From Rhizobiaceae bacterium (lineage in GTDB: Bacteria > Pseudomonadota > Alphaproteobacteria > Rhizobiales > Rhizobiaceae), in the NCBI GenBank assembly GCA_014238155.1, contig JABABQ010000002.1, positions 62,001 to 126,000 on the forward strand: a stretch of 64,000 nucleotides of DNA, given 5' to 3'. Shown here in pieces: positions 8,070-17,057 of this stretch; the first letter of the stretch is position 1; each line of letters opens with the position of its first letter. The notes below the pieces were generated by a model. That model saw only the letters and a list, made by a program, of their open reading frames with translations, was not told where the DNA came from and did not search any database. The translations under genes were made by a program, and so were the position numbers.

Positions 8070-9854
8070 TTAAGCCGCCAGTTCAGTTTCAAATTGCAGT
8101 TTTGCCAGCCGGGCATAGATGCCTTTTTTGGCCACAAGCTCTTCGTGGGTGCCTTCTTCGACAAACTGTCCGCCATCCATCACCATGATACGATCGGCCT
8201 TCAACACCGTCGCCAACCGGTGGGCTATGACGATTGTGGTGCGGCCAACCATCAGGCCGTCGAGAGCTTTTTGAACAAGCTTTTCACTTTCTGCATCAAG
8301 CGCACTCGTCGCCTCATCAAGCAACAAGAGTGGCGCATTTTTCAAAATAGCACGGGCGATCGCCATGCGCTGGCGCTGACCACCCGACAAAGTGATCCCC
8401 CGCTCACCGACCACAGTTTCATAGCCGTCTTTTAACTGCGTAATGAATTCATCTGCCAGGGCCAGTTTAGCCGCTTCCACAACTTGCTGATCTGTCGCCT
8501 CTGGCAGTCCAAACCGAATATTATCGGCAGCCGACATGGCAAATATCGTTGTATCCTGTGGCACCAGCGCGATGCGACGGCGAACTTCCTGGGGCGATAC
8601 CTGCGATATGTCGACATCATCCAGAGTCACCACACCATCGGTCGGGTCATAATAACGAAGCGCCAGATTGAATAACGTGCTCTTGCCGGAGCCTGAGGCA
8701 CCGACAAGTGCGACGGTCTCACCGGGTTTAACCGAGAGGTTCAGGCCGTCGACAATCGGGTAATCAACTCTGGTGGGATAGGCAAATGAAGCGTTCTTGA
8801 ACTCCAGCGCGCCGATCGACTTATCTGGTAGTGCAAGCGCATTTTCCGGTTCGGCAATTTCAGGATCGGTATCCAGCAACTCACTCAGTCGCTCTGCTGC
8901 GCCCGCAGCCTGAGACAATTCCCCCCACACTTCTGACAGCGCTCCCAGCGCTCCGGCCGCCATGACGGAATAGAGCAGAAACTGCCCCAGCAGACCCGGG
9001 CTCATTGAACCTTCCAACACGGCTCCCGCGCCAATCCACAGAACACCAACAACACTGGAAAAAATCATGAAAATGGCAAATGCCGTCAAAAATGCCCGCG
9101 CTGCGATGGAAGAGCGGGCGGCATCAAAGGCCGCTTCCACTGCATCAGAAAACCGGCCAGACACCAGTTTTTCATTGGTGAATGCCTGGAGTGTGCGCAC
9201 CGCGGATATGCTTTCAGATGCGTAGGCAGTTGCGTCTGCCAGCTTGTCTTGGGCAAATCTGGACTTGCGTCGAACATTGCGGCCAAAAGCGAATATTGGC
9301 AGCACAATCACCGGTATCGCCGCCAGGACGATAAATGACAGGCTCGGACTGGTATAAATCATGCCGAACATGGCGCCGATGATCAGCACAACATTGCGCA
9401 ACGCCATTGAAGCAGTTGCACCGGCTGCACTTTTAATCTGAGTTGTATCTGCCGTCAGTCTTGAAACCAATTCGCCGGTTTTCGCAGTATCGTAGAAATT
9501 GGCAGACAGATTGGTGAGATGTGCAAAGACTTCACCACGCAGGTCTGAAACGACCCTTTCCCCTAACCAGATGACAAAATAATAGCGCATTGAACTGGAG
9601 ATCGCGAGCAAGGCGGCGATGGCAAACAACGCGTAAAAATAGTTATCTACAAATGACGTATCGGCCTTGCTGAAGCCGTTATCAATCATTGAGCGGACAG
9701 CCAGCGGCAACGAAAGCGTCGTAACCGCTGCCAGCGCAAGAAAAATTAATGCCCCAATCACGTGGGACTTGTAGCGCCAAAGATAGGGCATCAGGCGGCC
9801 CAACGGCTTGAGGCCTGTGCGGTCCTTGGTTTCATGGGAGGTTTGATTGCTCAC
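8070..9854 (-). CDS. ABC exporter half-transporter (MsbA-like permease fused to ATPase)
   Basis: A 594-residue fusion: an N-terminal type I exporter membrane domain with six helices (about residues 25-320) and a C-terminal ATPase. Walker A GASGSGKST lies near residue 382, the Q-loop at VPQDTTIF, the signature LSGGQRQRMAIARA, Walker B LLLLDEATSALD and the H-loop IAHR. It should work as a homodimer exporting a lipid or hydrophobic compound; the cargo is not evident. It is monocistronic and divergent from rpmE, an arrangement I recall from Rhizobiales. Confidence 0.9.
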   Translation of the reverse strand: MSNQTSHETKDRTGLKPLGRLMPYLWRYKSHVIGALIFLALAAVTTLSLPLAVRSMIDNGFSKADTSFVDNYFYALFAIAALLAISSSMRYYFVIWLGERVVSDLRGEVFAHLTNLSANFYDTAKTGELVSRLTADTTQIKSAAGATASMALRNVVLIIGAMFGMIYTSPSLSFIVLAAIPVIVLPIFAFGRNVRRKSRFAQDKLADATAYASESISAVRTLQAFTNEKLVSGRFSDAVEAAFDAARSSIAARAFLTAFAIFMIFSSVVGVLWIGAGAVLEGSMSPGLLGQFLLYSVMAAGALGALSEVWGELSQAAGAAERLSELLDTDPEIAEPENALALPDKSIGALEFKNASFAYPTRVDYPIVDGLNLSVKPGETVALVGASGSGKSTLFNLALRYYDPTDGVVTLDDVDISQVSPQEVRRRIALVPQDTTIFAMSAADNIRFGLPEATDQQVVEAAKLALADEFITQLKDGYETVVGERGITLSGGQRQRMAIARAILKNAPLLLLDEATSALDAESEKLVQKALDGLMVGRTTIVIAHRLATVLKADRIMVMDGGQFVEEGTHEELVAKKGIYARLAKLQFETELAA

Positions 9855-10041
9855 GTTCTACCTACGATACCTTCTTGTCTTGGCTGAAACCTTCATGTAT
9901 AGGCTGCGGCACGAAATTCAAAGATGCTAACGGCGTTCTCACCACATGGTGACAAAATTACATCTTTATTATCAAAAACAGTCCGGCACACATGTCCTCC
10001 CGTCGAGAGCATGGTCCGGCGTTAAAATCAGGACGAAGACG

Positions 10042-10263
10042 ATGAAAGCCGAAATCCATCCAGATTACCATACCATCAAAGTGGTGATGACAGACGGCAC
10101 GGAATATGAAACAAAATCCACATGGGGCAAAGAAGGCGACGTCATGAACCTCGACGTCGATCCAACTTCCCACCCCGCATGGACAGGCGGCGGCGGCCAG
10201 GTACTGGACCGCGATGGTCGTGTTTCCAAATTCAACAAGAAATTCGGTGGTCTGGGCCTCTAA
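10042..10263 (+). CDS. rpmE: 50S ribosomal protein L31
   Basis: The 73-residue product is a type A-size L31 ([19 protein letters not shown] start, then the KFNKKF end), but it lacks the four zinc-binding cysteines, which is common in alphaproteobacterial copies. I start it at the ATG at 10042, preceded by AGGAC at a good distance; a longer in-frame start at 9946 would add residues not found in L31. A strong terminator follows at 10291-10321. The 187 bases upstream to the ABC exporter hold its promoter, but I see no clear boxes. Confidence 0.95.
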   Translation: MKAEIHPDYHTIKVVMTDGTEYETKSTWGKEGDVMNLDVDPTSHPAWTGGGGQVLDRDGRVSKFNKKFGGLGL

Positions 10264-10290
10264 GCCCCGCTATTCCACAAGATTTACAGA

Positions 10291-10322
10291 AAACCCGCCC
10301 GGCTGGCCGCGGCGGGTTTTTT
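10291..10322. terminator. rho-independent terminator after rpmE, probably bidirectional
   Basis: AAACCCGCC at 10291-10299 pairs with GGCGGGTTT at 10311-10319, with an 11-base loop and a T-run to 10322. The left side is A-rich, so on the minus strand the same stem also ends in T residues and could stop transcription of the alpha/beta hydrolase gene coming from the right, whose stop is at 10329. Confidence 0.9.
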
Positions 10323-10328
10323 GTTGCC

Positions 10329-11060
10329 TTAGAGCCGTTCACGACCAAGCCACTCCAGAACAGCTGAATTGACTTCATTCGGCGCTTCAATCGGAGCCAG
10401 ATGACCAGCACCGTCAATGATTTTCAACGAGGCATTTGGGATAAGGTCAGCCATTTCCCTGTGCCATTCTGGCAGACACAGAATGTCCAAGCCGCCGCAC
10501 AAAACCAGCGTATTGCCTTTATAGAGCGGCAGATGTTCACGTACACTGGCGCGGGACATTAATGCGTTTTGCTGGCGCTCATAGACAGCAACTCCATGCT
10601 CTTCCGCCATGGCAACGGCAGTGTCGATCATGGCTGGTGTCTGGTTAGCAGGTGCGAGATAAAGTTTGGCTAATTCCTGCCGGGTCAATTCCCCAACGCC
10701 AATACGGTGTGCGTCCTCAATCTGGCGGCGGCGATTGGCGCGGCGCTTCTCATCATCTGCGCCCGGATTGGCATCCAATATGGCCAAACGTTCAACCCTT
10801 TCAGGAACCCAGCGAGCCATGTTCATCGCCAATGCGCCTCCCATCGACAAACCGGCCAGGGCAAACCGGTCAAACTGCGTCTGTTCCAGCACTGCTGCAG
10901 ACATCGCTTCAAACGTATCGTATGCGCCAAGATTTGGGGCTTCTGTGGGGTAAATTCCCTCAAGCGCTGCCAGTTGTGGGGCGAAAAGCTTTTGATCGCA
11001 CAACAGGCCAGGCAGAAAAATCACCCCGTCAAACGGGCGCTGGGCCACCACCTCAGACAC
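10329..11060 (-). CDS. alpha/beta hydrolase
   Basis: A 243-residue alpha/beta-hydrolase-fold protein. The nucleophile elbow GLSMGG is at about residue 82-87, an oxyanion HG-like region is replaced by FLPGLLCD near 15-22, and the catalytic histidine sits in GAGHLAP near 223. The GTG at 11060 overlaps the stop of the MetE-like gene (GTGTCTGA), so I prefer it to longer starts inside that gene. It is the last gene of the leftward HisD-SDR-NTF2-cupin-MetE-like unit and may hydrolyse an ester or lactone made there; that is inference from position only. Confidence 0.82.
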   Translation of the reverse strand: MSEVVAQRPFDGVIFLPGLLCDQKLFAPQLAALEGIYPTEAPNLGAYDTFEAMSAAVLEQTQFDRFALAGLSMGGALAMNMARWVPERVERLAILDANPGADDEKRRANRRRQIEDAHRIGVGELTRQELAKLYLAPANQTPAMIDTAVAMAEEHGVAVYERQQNALMSRASVREHLPLYKGNTLVLCGGLDILCLPEWHREMADLIPNASLKIIDGAGHLAPIEAPNEVNSAVLEWLGRERL

Positions 11061-12186
11061 GGGCTGCGGCCAATCCAGCACCTTCGCTGAGAGTTGCCAG
11101 CTTGGCGTAGGCAATTTCGGGATCAACCGATCCGAAACCAGCAAATGTGCCAAATCCACAATCGGATCCTGCAATCACCCGGTCTGATCCGACTATATTG
11201 ACAAACCGCTCAAGTCGCTGGGCGACAACTTCCGGGTGTTCGATAAAATTCGTGGTTGTATCAACCACCCCGGGCATCAAAATCTTGTCGTCAGGTATCT
11301 CCGACTTTCGATCTCGAAATACCGTCCATTCATGGGCATGGCGGGGATTGGAGGTTTCAAACAGCACGGTTCCTGCATTGGCCCGCATCAGAGTTGGAAA
11401 CACAGTGTCCATATCAATGTCACAGCAGTGAGGCCCCTCATAATTGCCCCAACAAATGTGAATTCGCACTTTGTCCGGTGGTATATTATCCAACGCGTGG
11501 TTCAGCACTGCGACATGCATGTCTGCAACTTTTAAGAATTCTGCATCCGACAGGTCGGTGAACAGCATATGGCGCGACAAAGCCAGATCGGGACAATCAA
11601 GTTGCAATTGCAATCCAGACGCCACGATCGTTTCGTATTCTGCCCGCATAGCTTCGGCCAGCGCTTCAAGGTATTTCTCTCGTGTCGGATAGTGAACATT
11701 TTGCAAAAACAAGGAGATAACTCCGGGTGATGCGGCATTCATGAAACCACGCTCAACTCCGTGCTTGGCCATCGCCGCCTTTAAATTTGCAATATCTTTT
11801 TTCAGTTCGACCTGCCCCTTGGACACAACGTCGCCGGTGCATTGGGGGCGTGCATATTTTGGTGTCCCGCCGCTGTTTGCCAGGCGCTCAAGAAACGTCG
11901 GGAACATTTTTAGATCGGCTGGCGCATTGCGATCGCTGTCGCCGGAAAACCCGGTATATCGATCCTTCACATAGGTTGCGTAAGAAATTTTTGACGTCTC
12001 GCCATCGGAAACAATATCGATGCCCGACGCGACCTGACGGCGCACGGTTTCGTCGACGGCCTCGGTCATTGTCGCGTCGAACCCGGCACCATCGTAGGGC
12101 TGTTCTTTTTCCCGGGCAAAGATGAAATCAACGACCTTTTGCGTGCGCGGCAATGAACCAACATGGCTGACTGGGATTTTGGTCAT
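11053..12186 (-). CDS. MetE C-terminal-like zinc methyl/alkyltransferase family protein
   Basis: The 377-residue product matches the C-terminal catalytic domain of cobalamin-independent methionine synthase. The zinc ligands are all visible: His and Cys in HICWGN (about 244-249), Glu in LFETSN (about 285) and Cys in SDCGFG (about 347). The N-terminal methyltetrahydrofolate half of full MetE is absent. Short MetE-like proteins of this size include other zinc thiol alkyltransferases, for example epoxyalkane:coenzyme M transferase, so methionine synthesis is not assured. Start ATG at 12186 (MTKIPVSHVGSLPR) rather than 12216. It lies 17 bases after the start region of the bicupin gene's stop, in the same unit. 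Confidence 0.85.
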   Translation of the reverse strand: MTKIPVSHVGSLPRTQKVVDFIFAREKEQPYDGAGFDATMTEAVDETVRRQVASGIDIVSDGETSKISYATYVKDRYTGFSGDSDRNAPADLKMFPTFLERLANSGGTPKYARPQCTGDVVSKGQVELKKDIANLKAAMAKHGVERGFMNAASPGVISLFLQNVHYPTREKYLEALAEAMRAEYETIVASGLQLQLDCPDLALSRHMLFTDLSDAEFLKVADMHVAVLNHALDNIPPDKVRIHICWGNYEGPHCCDIDMDTVFPTLMRANAGTVLFETSNPRHAHEWTVFRDRKSEIPDDKILMPGVVDTTTNFIEHPEVVAQRLERFVNIVGSDRVIAGSDCGFGTFAGFGSVDPEIAYAKLATLSEGAGLAAARV

Positions 12187-12233
12187 TTTGCATACTCCAA
12201 TGCCGGCCACACACATTTAAGTGGCAAAAAAAG

Positions 12234-13205
12234 TTAGTGCAGATCAGTAGCTGTTGGTCCAGCCGGATCGTCGGTATTGATCACCCGGAACAGGCTGCAA
12301 GTCCCGGTCATGGTGGGATTTAGCTGATAGGGAAGTCCCGCAGGTATCGCGCAGGTATCGCCCGGTGCGAGTGTCGAACCTGCCTCGCTGCACTGCAACC
12401 GCCAATGGCCTTCGTGGACCAGCAAAATATGGTGACGTCCATCGCCACCCTGCGGACCGCTGAGAGAGTCGCGACCGATGAATTCAATCTCAAATCCCGG
12501 CTTGTCGCAGATCAATGCGGATTCACCGATGATCTGCGCCGGCCCGCTGGCGGCCAGTGCCATCATATCATGATAGCGGCCAATATATTCGGGCACCACT
12601 TGTTCAACCGGCACTTCGGGATAGTTCTTCAACTGTTGATCGGTCAGCAACGCCATTGGTGCAACGCCCTCGGGCAGCGGCTGCCCTTTTTTTGTGTCGA
12701 AGAGCTGTCCGGTTTCCGCCAGAACGAGACCGTGATCTGCTGCATCCTGTATCACTTGCGGTGCCCAGATTACGCCACCTCCGGCATCGTCTCCGCCGAG
12801 GATCGCCATGATCATGCCGTACTGGGTGCCGACATTTTCAAAGCCGCGAAAAATCCCCGTTGGAATGTTGAAGATGTCACCCTCTTCCAACACGACTTCT
12901 CCAGCAGTTCCATAGCGCCCCCAAAAAAAGCGCCAGCGGCCTTTGTGAACATAAAATACTTCTGCGGTGCGATGACTGTGCAGTGAATTGCGGCAGTTTG
13001 GCGGTTGCCCCGCTGCGCCAATATTAAAGCCCGGAGTTTCTGTTATGTGGACATGCTGATCGAGGGATTCCGATACCCCTCCCCCAATGATTGTGAAATT
13101 TTCCTTGCTGTCAGATCCCGGCGTATGGGCGTCAATGAAGGCTGTCTTGCACGGCACCAGGTCTCCGTAGCGAACGATGCGTGCTTCGATTTCTTCAGCA
13201 GTCAT
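12234..13205 (-). CDS. bicupin protein
   Basis: A 323-residue protein with two cupin barrels. The first shows HSHRTAEVFYVHKGRW (about 92-107) and a following EEGDIFNIPTGIFRGFEN, the second GRHHILLVHEGHW and a GDTCAIPAGLPYQL. The first domain keeps histidines suitable for metal binding; the second is poorer. Such bicupins include gentisate-dioxygenase-like and sugar isomerase-like enzymes. The ATG at 13205 overlaps the stop of the preceding NTF2-like gene by ATGA, so the pair is coupled. The substrate is unknown. Confidence 0.83.
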   Translation of the reverse strand: MTAEEIEARIVRYGDLVPCKTAFIDAHTPGSDSKENFTIIGGGVSESLDQHVHITETPGFNIGAAGQPPNCRNSLHSHRTAEVFYVHKGRWRFFWGRYGTAGEVVLEEGDIFNIPTGIFRGFENVGTQYGMIMAILGGDDAGGGVIWAPQVIQDAADHGLVLAETGQLFDTKKGQPLPEGVAPMALLTDQQLKNYPEVPVEQVVPEYIGRYHDMMALAASGPAQIIGESALICDKPGFEIEFIGRDSLSGPQGGDGRHHILLVHEGHWRLQCSEAGSTLAPGDTCAIPAGLPYQLNPTMTGTCSLFRVINTDDPAGPTATDLH

Positions 13206-14200
13206 GAAAGCTCTCCACTTTGCATCAAAATCTGTTTCCAAATCGCTATTTCGTCATACAGAGCATATTCACGACGAATGCCCTCGCCATTGGCTCCAAA
13301 TGGCCCGAATTCAACGTGGCACATGCCCATCACATGAACCTGTGCACCTGTCGGCCTGCCGAACGTGCCCCATCCCGTATGGATCCCATCCAACGACCAG
13401 CGGATTGCCGCTCGCGGCGACAACATATCGCCGTCCATGCCAATCTGATGATGGATTTTGAATTCGGCATCAGGAAATGACGAACGAAGTCCAAGCCAGA
13501 ATCCATCCACCGATGAATGTGACAGACCAGATACTGCTCCTGGATATTCAGTAACCACTGCCCGGTCGTAAACCTCGGGAATGATATGGAATTCCTTGTC
13601 CATCAACCGGGTTAGAATGGCGGCGTATTTGGCGCCCCAGGGATTGTCGTTTCCGGAGCCGTGATAACCACCATCAATGTCCATATCCGGCGAAAAGGGC
13701 TTGACGCAGTTTTCAATTCCACCTTCTGATGCGATGAGTTGGCCTGCATAGGTTTTGGGATCCAAACCCAGCTGACGAACAATGCCGCCATAATCCCGCA
13801 CCAACCATTCATCAAAAATTGTATTGTCTTTGGCGGCGCAATCGGCAATCACGCGAATTGTAAACTTCTTTCCGGTGGCGGGGCCAAATGCGCCATCTTG
13901 CAGATGTGTCGCTGTCGTGATCAGCCGGTGAGAGGACAGCAAACCCGTCTGCGGGTCTCCTGACCAGATGACGTCCTCGCCCAGTAACTCCCGATCAGGA
14001 AACTCGTGACAGGTCGCCATGGTTGCCGCAATCACTGCCTGGTTGCCACGCTGAATTCCCATTGGAGAGCGCACGGGGATGTCTTCAGCATAGTAGTGAT
14101 TGAGCGTCCCAATACCGCGACTTTCCCAAATCTCATTGGTGATGCCGATAATGTAGTCGGGAAAATCTTTCCACTCTTGGGAAAAGCCTTTGATGGTCAC
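13202..14200 (-). CDS. tandem NTF2/SnoaL-like protein
   Basis: A 332-residue protein with two SnoaL/NTF2-like domains, about residues 10-150 and 180-325. Each has the pattern of a helical start (IWESRGIGTLNHYYAED; ILTRLMDKEFHIIPEVYD), conserved polar pocket positions and long curved strands, with IHTGWGTFGRPTGAQVHVMG in the second. SnoaL-like enzymes catalyse aldol-type or dehydration steps on small molecules; no function is known for tandem versions. Start is GTG at 14200 with AAGGA nine bases upstream. It is coupled to the bicupin gene and follows the SDR. Confidence 0.78.
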   Translation of the reverse strand: MTIKGFSQEWKDFPDYIIGITNEIWESRGIGTLNHYYAEDIPVRSPMGIQRGNQAVIAATMATCHEFPDRELLGEDVIWSGDPQTGLLSSHRLITTATHLQDGAFGPATGKKFTIRVIADCAAKDNTIFDEWLVRDYGGIVRQLGLDPKTYAGQLIASEGGIENCVKPFSPDMDIDGGYHGSGNDNPWGAKYAAILTRLMDKEFHIIPEVYDRAVVTEYPGAVSGLSHSSVDGFWLGLRSSFPDAEFKIHHQIGMDGDMLSPRAAIRWSLDGIHTGWGTFGRPTGAQVHVMGMCHVEFGPFGANGEGIRREYALYDEIAIWKQILMQSGELS

Positions 14201-14212
14201 GCTTAATATCCT

Positions 14213-14980
14213 TTAGTCGGCGGTCCAGCCGCCATCGATCAGTAAACTTGTGCCGGTGATCAGCGAGGAAGCGTCACCGGCGAGAAAAACAACCGCTCCC
14301 ATAATATCTTCTATTTCCCCAACACGGCCCAGCTTGATCTTTTCTTCCAACCACGCCACGCGCTCTGGATTTTCAAAAGTGGACGCTGTCATTGGAGTGC
14401 GAATGAAAGTGGGGCAGATGGTGTTGACGCGGATTTTGTGGGCTGCCAGTTCAATGGCTGATGCTCGGGTCACGCCCTCAATACCGAATTTGGAACCACA
14501 ATAAACAGACCGATCAATGCCACCAACATGACCCATTTGGCTGGATGTGTGGATGATCGATCCACCTTGGCCTGCATCGATCATGCCTTTTGCCACCTCT
14601 TGAGCCATGAAGAATGCCGACTTCAGGTTCAAATCGGTGATCAGGTCAAAATTGTCCGGCGTGACATCCACATAGGGCATTGGTGCGTTGGTGCCGGCAT
14701 TGTTGAACAAAATATCAAACGGCCCATATTGACGCACCGCAGAAATCATCGCCTCGTGGTCCCCAACATCCAGCGATATGGATTCTGCGGAATAACCTGC
14801 ATCGCGCACCTGTTGGGCAGCCGCACCTATTTCCTCGGCATTGCGCGCAGCCATCACTACATGCGCACCATGTTCTGCAAGCGCCATGGCGCCACCCAGA
14901 CCAATACCGCGCGATGCGCCAGTCACAAGGGCGCGTTTGCCGTTCAATTGAAAGGAAGGAGTACGTGGAAGTTCGGTCAT
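14213..14980 (-). CDS. SDR family oxidoreductase
   Basis: A 255-residue short-chain dehydrogenase. TGASRGIG at 20-27, NNAG at about 94-97, catalytic Ser in IHTSSQ and Tyr-Lys in YCGSK near 163-167 are all present, with a C-terminal TGTSLLIDGGW as in FabG-like and gluconate 5-dehydrogenase-like enzymes. It sits between the HisD-like dehydrogenase and the tandem NTF2 gene in one leftward unit, which points to a two-step oxidation of a polyol- or sugar-like substrate. That role is inferred. Confidence 0.88.
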   Translation of the reverse strand: MTELPRTPSFQLNGKRALVTGASRGIGLGGAMALAEHGAHVVMAARNAEEIGAAAQQVRDAGYSAESISLDVGDHEAMISAVRQYGPFDILFNNAGTNAPMPYVDVTPDNFDLITDLNLKSAFFMAQEVAKGMIDAGQGGSIIHTSSQMGHVGGIDRSVYCGSKFGIEGVTRASAIELAAHKIRVNTICPTFIRTPMTASTFENPERVAWLEEKIKLGRVGEIEDIMGAVVFLAGDASSLITGTSLLIDGGWTAD

Positions 14981-15048
14981 GAAATTATCATTTGTCTAAA
15001 AGGAATAACCAGCTGCTTGTGACATGGGAATTGGCCTGTCGCCAGTCC

Positions 15049-16377
15049 TTACTCTGCTGCGTCAGCGGCTGGTTCCGCCGCCTCGCCATAGGGAATGTTG
15101 CGCCCGCCATAGCGGCGCACACGAATGTTGCATTGTTCAGCATGACCAACGAAACCCTCCAGCATGCAAAGGCGTGAGCCAATTTCGCCGATATGTGCTG
15201 CAGCTTCGTCCGTCAGTACTTTTTGATAGGAGTGCGTTTTCAGAAATTTGCCGACCCAAAGACCACCTGTGTAACGCCCGGCGCGTTTTGTCGGCAAAGT
15301 ATGGTTTGTGCCGATTACCTTATCTCCGTTTGAAACATTGGTACGTGGGCCCAAAAACAGAGCCCCATAGCTGGTCATATGTTCCAGAAACCAGTCGTCG
15401 CGATCGGTCATAACCTGAACATGTTCAGAGGCAATCTCGTCAGCCACCTCCAACATCTCATCATAGGTGTCACAGACAATCACCTCACCGTAATCCTCCC
15501 AGCTCTTGGAAGCAGTTTCGGCGGTCGGCAGGATATTCAAAATACGGGTGATCTCCTCCATCGTCTGGCGAGCCAGTTTTTCGCTGTTGGTGACCAATAC
15601 CGCTGGCGAATTGTAGCCATGCTCGGCCTGCCCCAGCAGATCGGTGGCGCACAATTCGGGGTCGACGGTATCATCGGCAATTACCATCGTCTCGGTTGGA
15701 CCGGCAAACAGGTCAATTCCAACACGGCCAAACAGCTGCCGCTTGGCCTCCGCAACAAAGGCGTTACCCGGACCAACAATCATATGACACGGTTCAATCG
15801 TTTCGGTTCCCAATGCCATCGATCCGACGGCCTGAATGCCGCCCATGACATAAATTTCGTGGGCCCCGCCAAGCTTCATCGCGGTCACAATGGCCGGGTG
15901 TGGTTCACCATTTTGCGGTGGTGCGGAGGCAACGATTCGCGGCACTCCTGCAACTGACGCCGTCAACACCGACATGTGGGCGGAAGCCACCATCGGGAAT
16001 TTTCCACCCGGCACATAACATCCAACAGATTGCACCGGAATGTTCTTGTGGCCCAAAATCACTCCGGGCAGCGTCTCAATTTCAATGTCCGTCATAGACG
16101 CCCGCTGAGCGTTGGCAAAGTTACGGATTTGCGTCTGAGCAAATTTAATGTCTTCCATGTCGCGGGCCGAGACTTTGCTCATGGCCGCGTCGATTTCAGA
16201 GTCGCTTAACTTGAAATTCGCCGGAGAGTAATTGTCGAATTTCTGCGACAATTCCCGAACTGCTGCGTCACCACGGTTCTCGATATCCTTCAAAATGGAT
16301 TCAACGGTGCCACGCACCTTTGCATCGTCCTCAGCACGATCTTCTGCACTGCGTGCGGTTTTTAAGTGACGGATCAT
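15049..16377 (-). CDS. HisD-family NAD-dependent dehydrogenase (HpsN/histidinol-dehydrogenase-like)
   Basis: The 442-residue product is a full-length histidinol dehydrogenase homologue. Zinc and catalytic positions are kept: Gln and His in GQAEHG, Glu-His in ASEHVQV, Asp-His in [13 protein letters not shown] and the late His in GFVGHAEQ. HisD enzymes oxidise an alcohol to a carboxylate in two NAD-dependent steps; HpsN uses the same fold for dihydroxypropanesulfonate. No other his genes are near, and the ABC importer context favours catabolism. The ATG at 16377 is preceded by GGAGG; 16425 is a longer alternative lying over the operator-like palindrome at 16420-16435. Confidence 0.87.
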   Translation of the reverse strand: MIRHLKTARSAEDRAEDDAKVRGTVESILKDIENRGDAAVRELSQKFDNYSPANFKLSDSEIDAAMSKVSARDMEDIKFAQTQIRNFANAQRASMTDIEIETLPGVILGHKNIPVQSVGCYVPGGKFPMVASAHMSVLTASVAGVPRIVASAPPQNGEPHPAIVTAMKLGGAHEIYVMGGIQAVGSMALGTETIEPCHMIVGPGNAFVAEAKRQLFGRVGIDLFAGPTETMVIADDTVDPELCATDLLGQAEHGYNSPAVLVTNSEKLARQTMEEITRILNILPTAETASKSWEDYGEVIVCDTYDEMLEVADEIASEHVQVMTDRDDWFLEHMTSYGALFLGPRTNVSNGDKVIGTNHTLPTKRAGRYTGGLWVGKFLKTHSYQKVLTDEAAAHIGEIGSRLCMLEGFVGHAEQCNIRVRRYGGRNIPYGEAAEPAADAAE

Positions 16378-16419
16378 TTTACCTCCAAAGAGCCCGGTAC
16401 CTCTTAACAGTATGGCTCT

Positions 16420-16435
16420 TTGCATACGTATGCAA
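16420..16435. promoter_or_regulatory. operator-like perfect palindrome before the HisD-like gene
   Basis: TTGCATACGTATGCAA, a perfect 16-bp palindrome with a central CG, about 50 bases upstream of the HisD-like start. The same 16 bases recur at 21542-21557 in the divergent promoter of the importer. TG...CG...CA symmetry is typical of LacI-family operators, so a LacI-type repressor is the likely binder; none is encoded within this block. Confidence 0.8.
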
Positions 16436-16496
16436 TCGGTTTATGAAGCCAGCCCATTTTATTCATCCATTTGGTTCCAATTTATTGTTTTGTGGC

Positions 16497-17042
16497 CTAT
16501 TTTCTCCAAGGCAGTTGGTCGGGCCGGAAATCCCGCTTTGGATTATCGGTTAAGTTCTCCCAGCCCATTCCGGCAAATACATCATGCCCCAATTGCTTCA
16601 AAACACTGGGAAAATCGACCATTACCCAATTGTCGATAACTTTTCCATCGACGACTTTCCAGAAATCCATGTACCGAATGACAACCTTTTTGCCGGTCGC
16701 GGCCAGACCCATAAAGTCTCCCGAATGAATCGCTTCCTGGCGGCCGAATGCGGCGGCCCACTGACCATCGAACAACCGTGCTTCGTCAATACACACCTTA
16801 TCGGAAAACGCGGCCTGAAACGGTTTTTGCCAGGCTTCCTGAAACTCCCGCAACCCCTGTTTGAAACCGCAACCTTGATTTCCCATCCACCGAAAATCAT
16901 CTGAAAAATATTCGCCAATATCGGCAATGCGATGGTCGTTCAGTCCATCGACCATGCCCTCTATTACCGCGCGAGTAGCGGCGGTATCATCTTCATTATT
17001 ATCCTGGCTCAAATATGCCTGCTGTGGACGCGCACCTAACAT
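16497..17042 (-). CDS. single-domain NTF2/SnoaL-like protein
   Basis: A 181-residue SnoaL-like protein with a short N-terminal extension. The core has TRAVIEGMVDGLNDHRIADIG-type opening helix, then FSDDFRWMG, and the long strands VIRYMDFWKVVDGKVIDNWVMVD, the hallmark GKV--NW turn of ester-cyclase-like proteins. It is 15 bases after the stop of the UgpC-like ATPase gene, so it is the last gene of the importer transcript. It is one of three NTF2-like genes in the block. The reaction is not known. Confidence 0.8.
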   Translation of the reverse strand: MLGARPQQAYLSQDNNEDDTAATRAVIEGMVDGLNDHRIADIGEYFSDDFRWMGNQGCGFKQGLREFQEAWQKPFQAAFSDKVCIDEARLFDGQWAAAFGRQEAIHSGDFMGLAATGKKVVIRYMDFWKVVDGKVIDNWVMVDFPSVLKQLGHDVFAGMGWENLTDNPKRDFRPDQLPWRK

Positions 17043-17057
17043 GAAAATCTCATATTA

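Noticed and set aside
9946-10263. Longer rpmE start at 9946
   Set aside because: The extra 32 residues are not part of L31 and the ATG at 10042 has a suitable ribosome-binding site.
12405-12986. 193-codon frame antisense to the bicupin gene
   Set aside because: It is a shadow of the bicupin, which has clear domain motifs, overlaps by coupling and shows good start context.
15049-16377. True histidinol dehydrogenase (hisD) of histidine synthesis
   Set aside because: The fold and active site fit, but there is no other his gene nearby and the importer/NTF2 context and shared palindrome point to a catabolic HpsN-like dehydrogenase.
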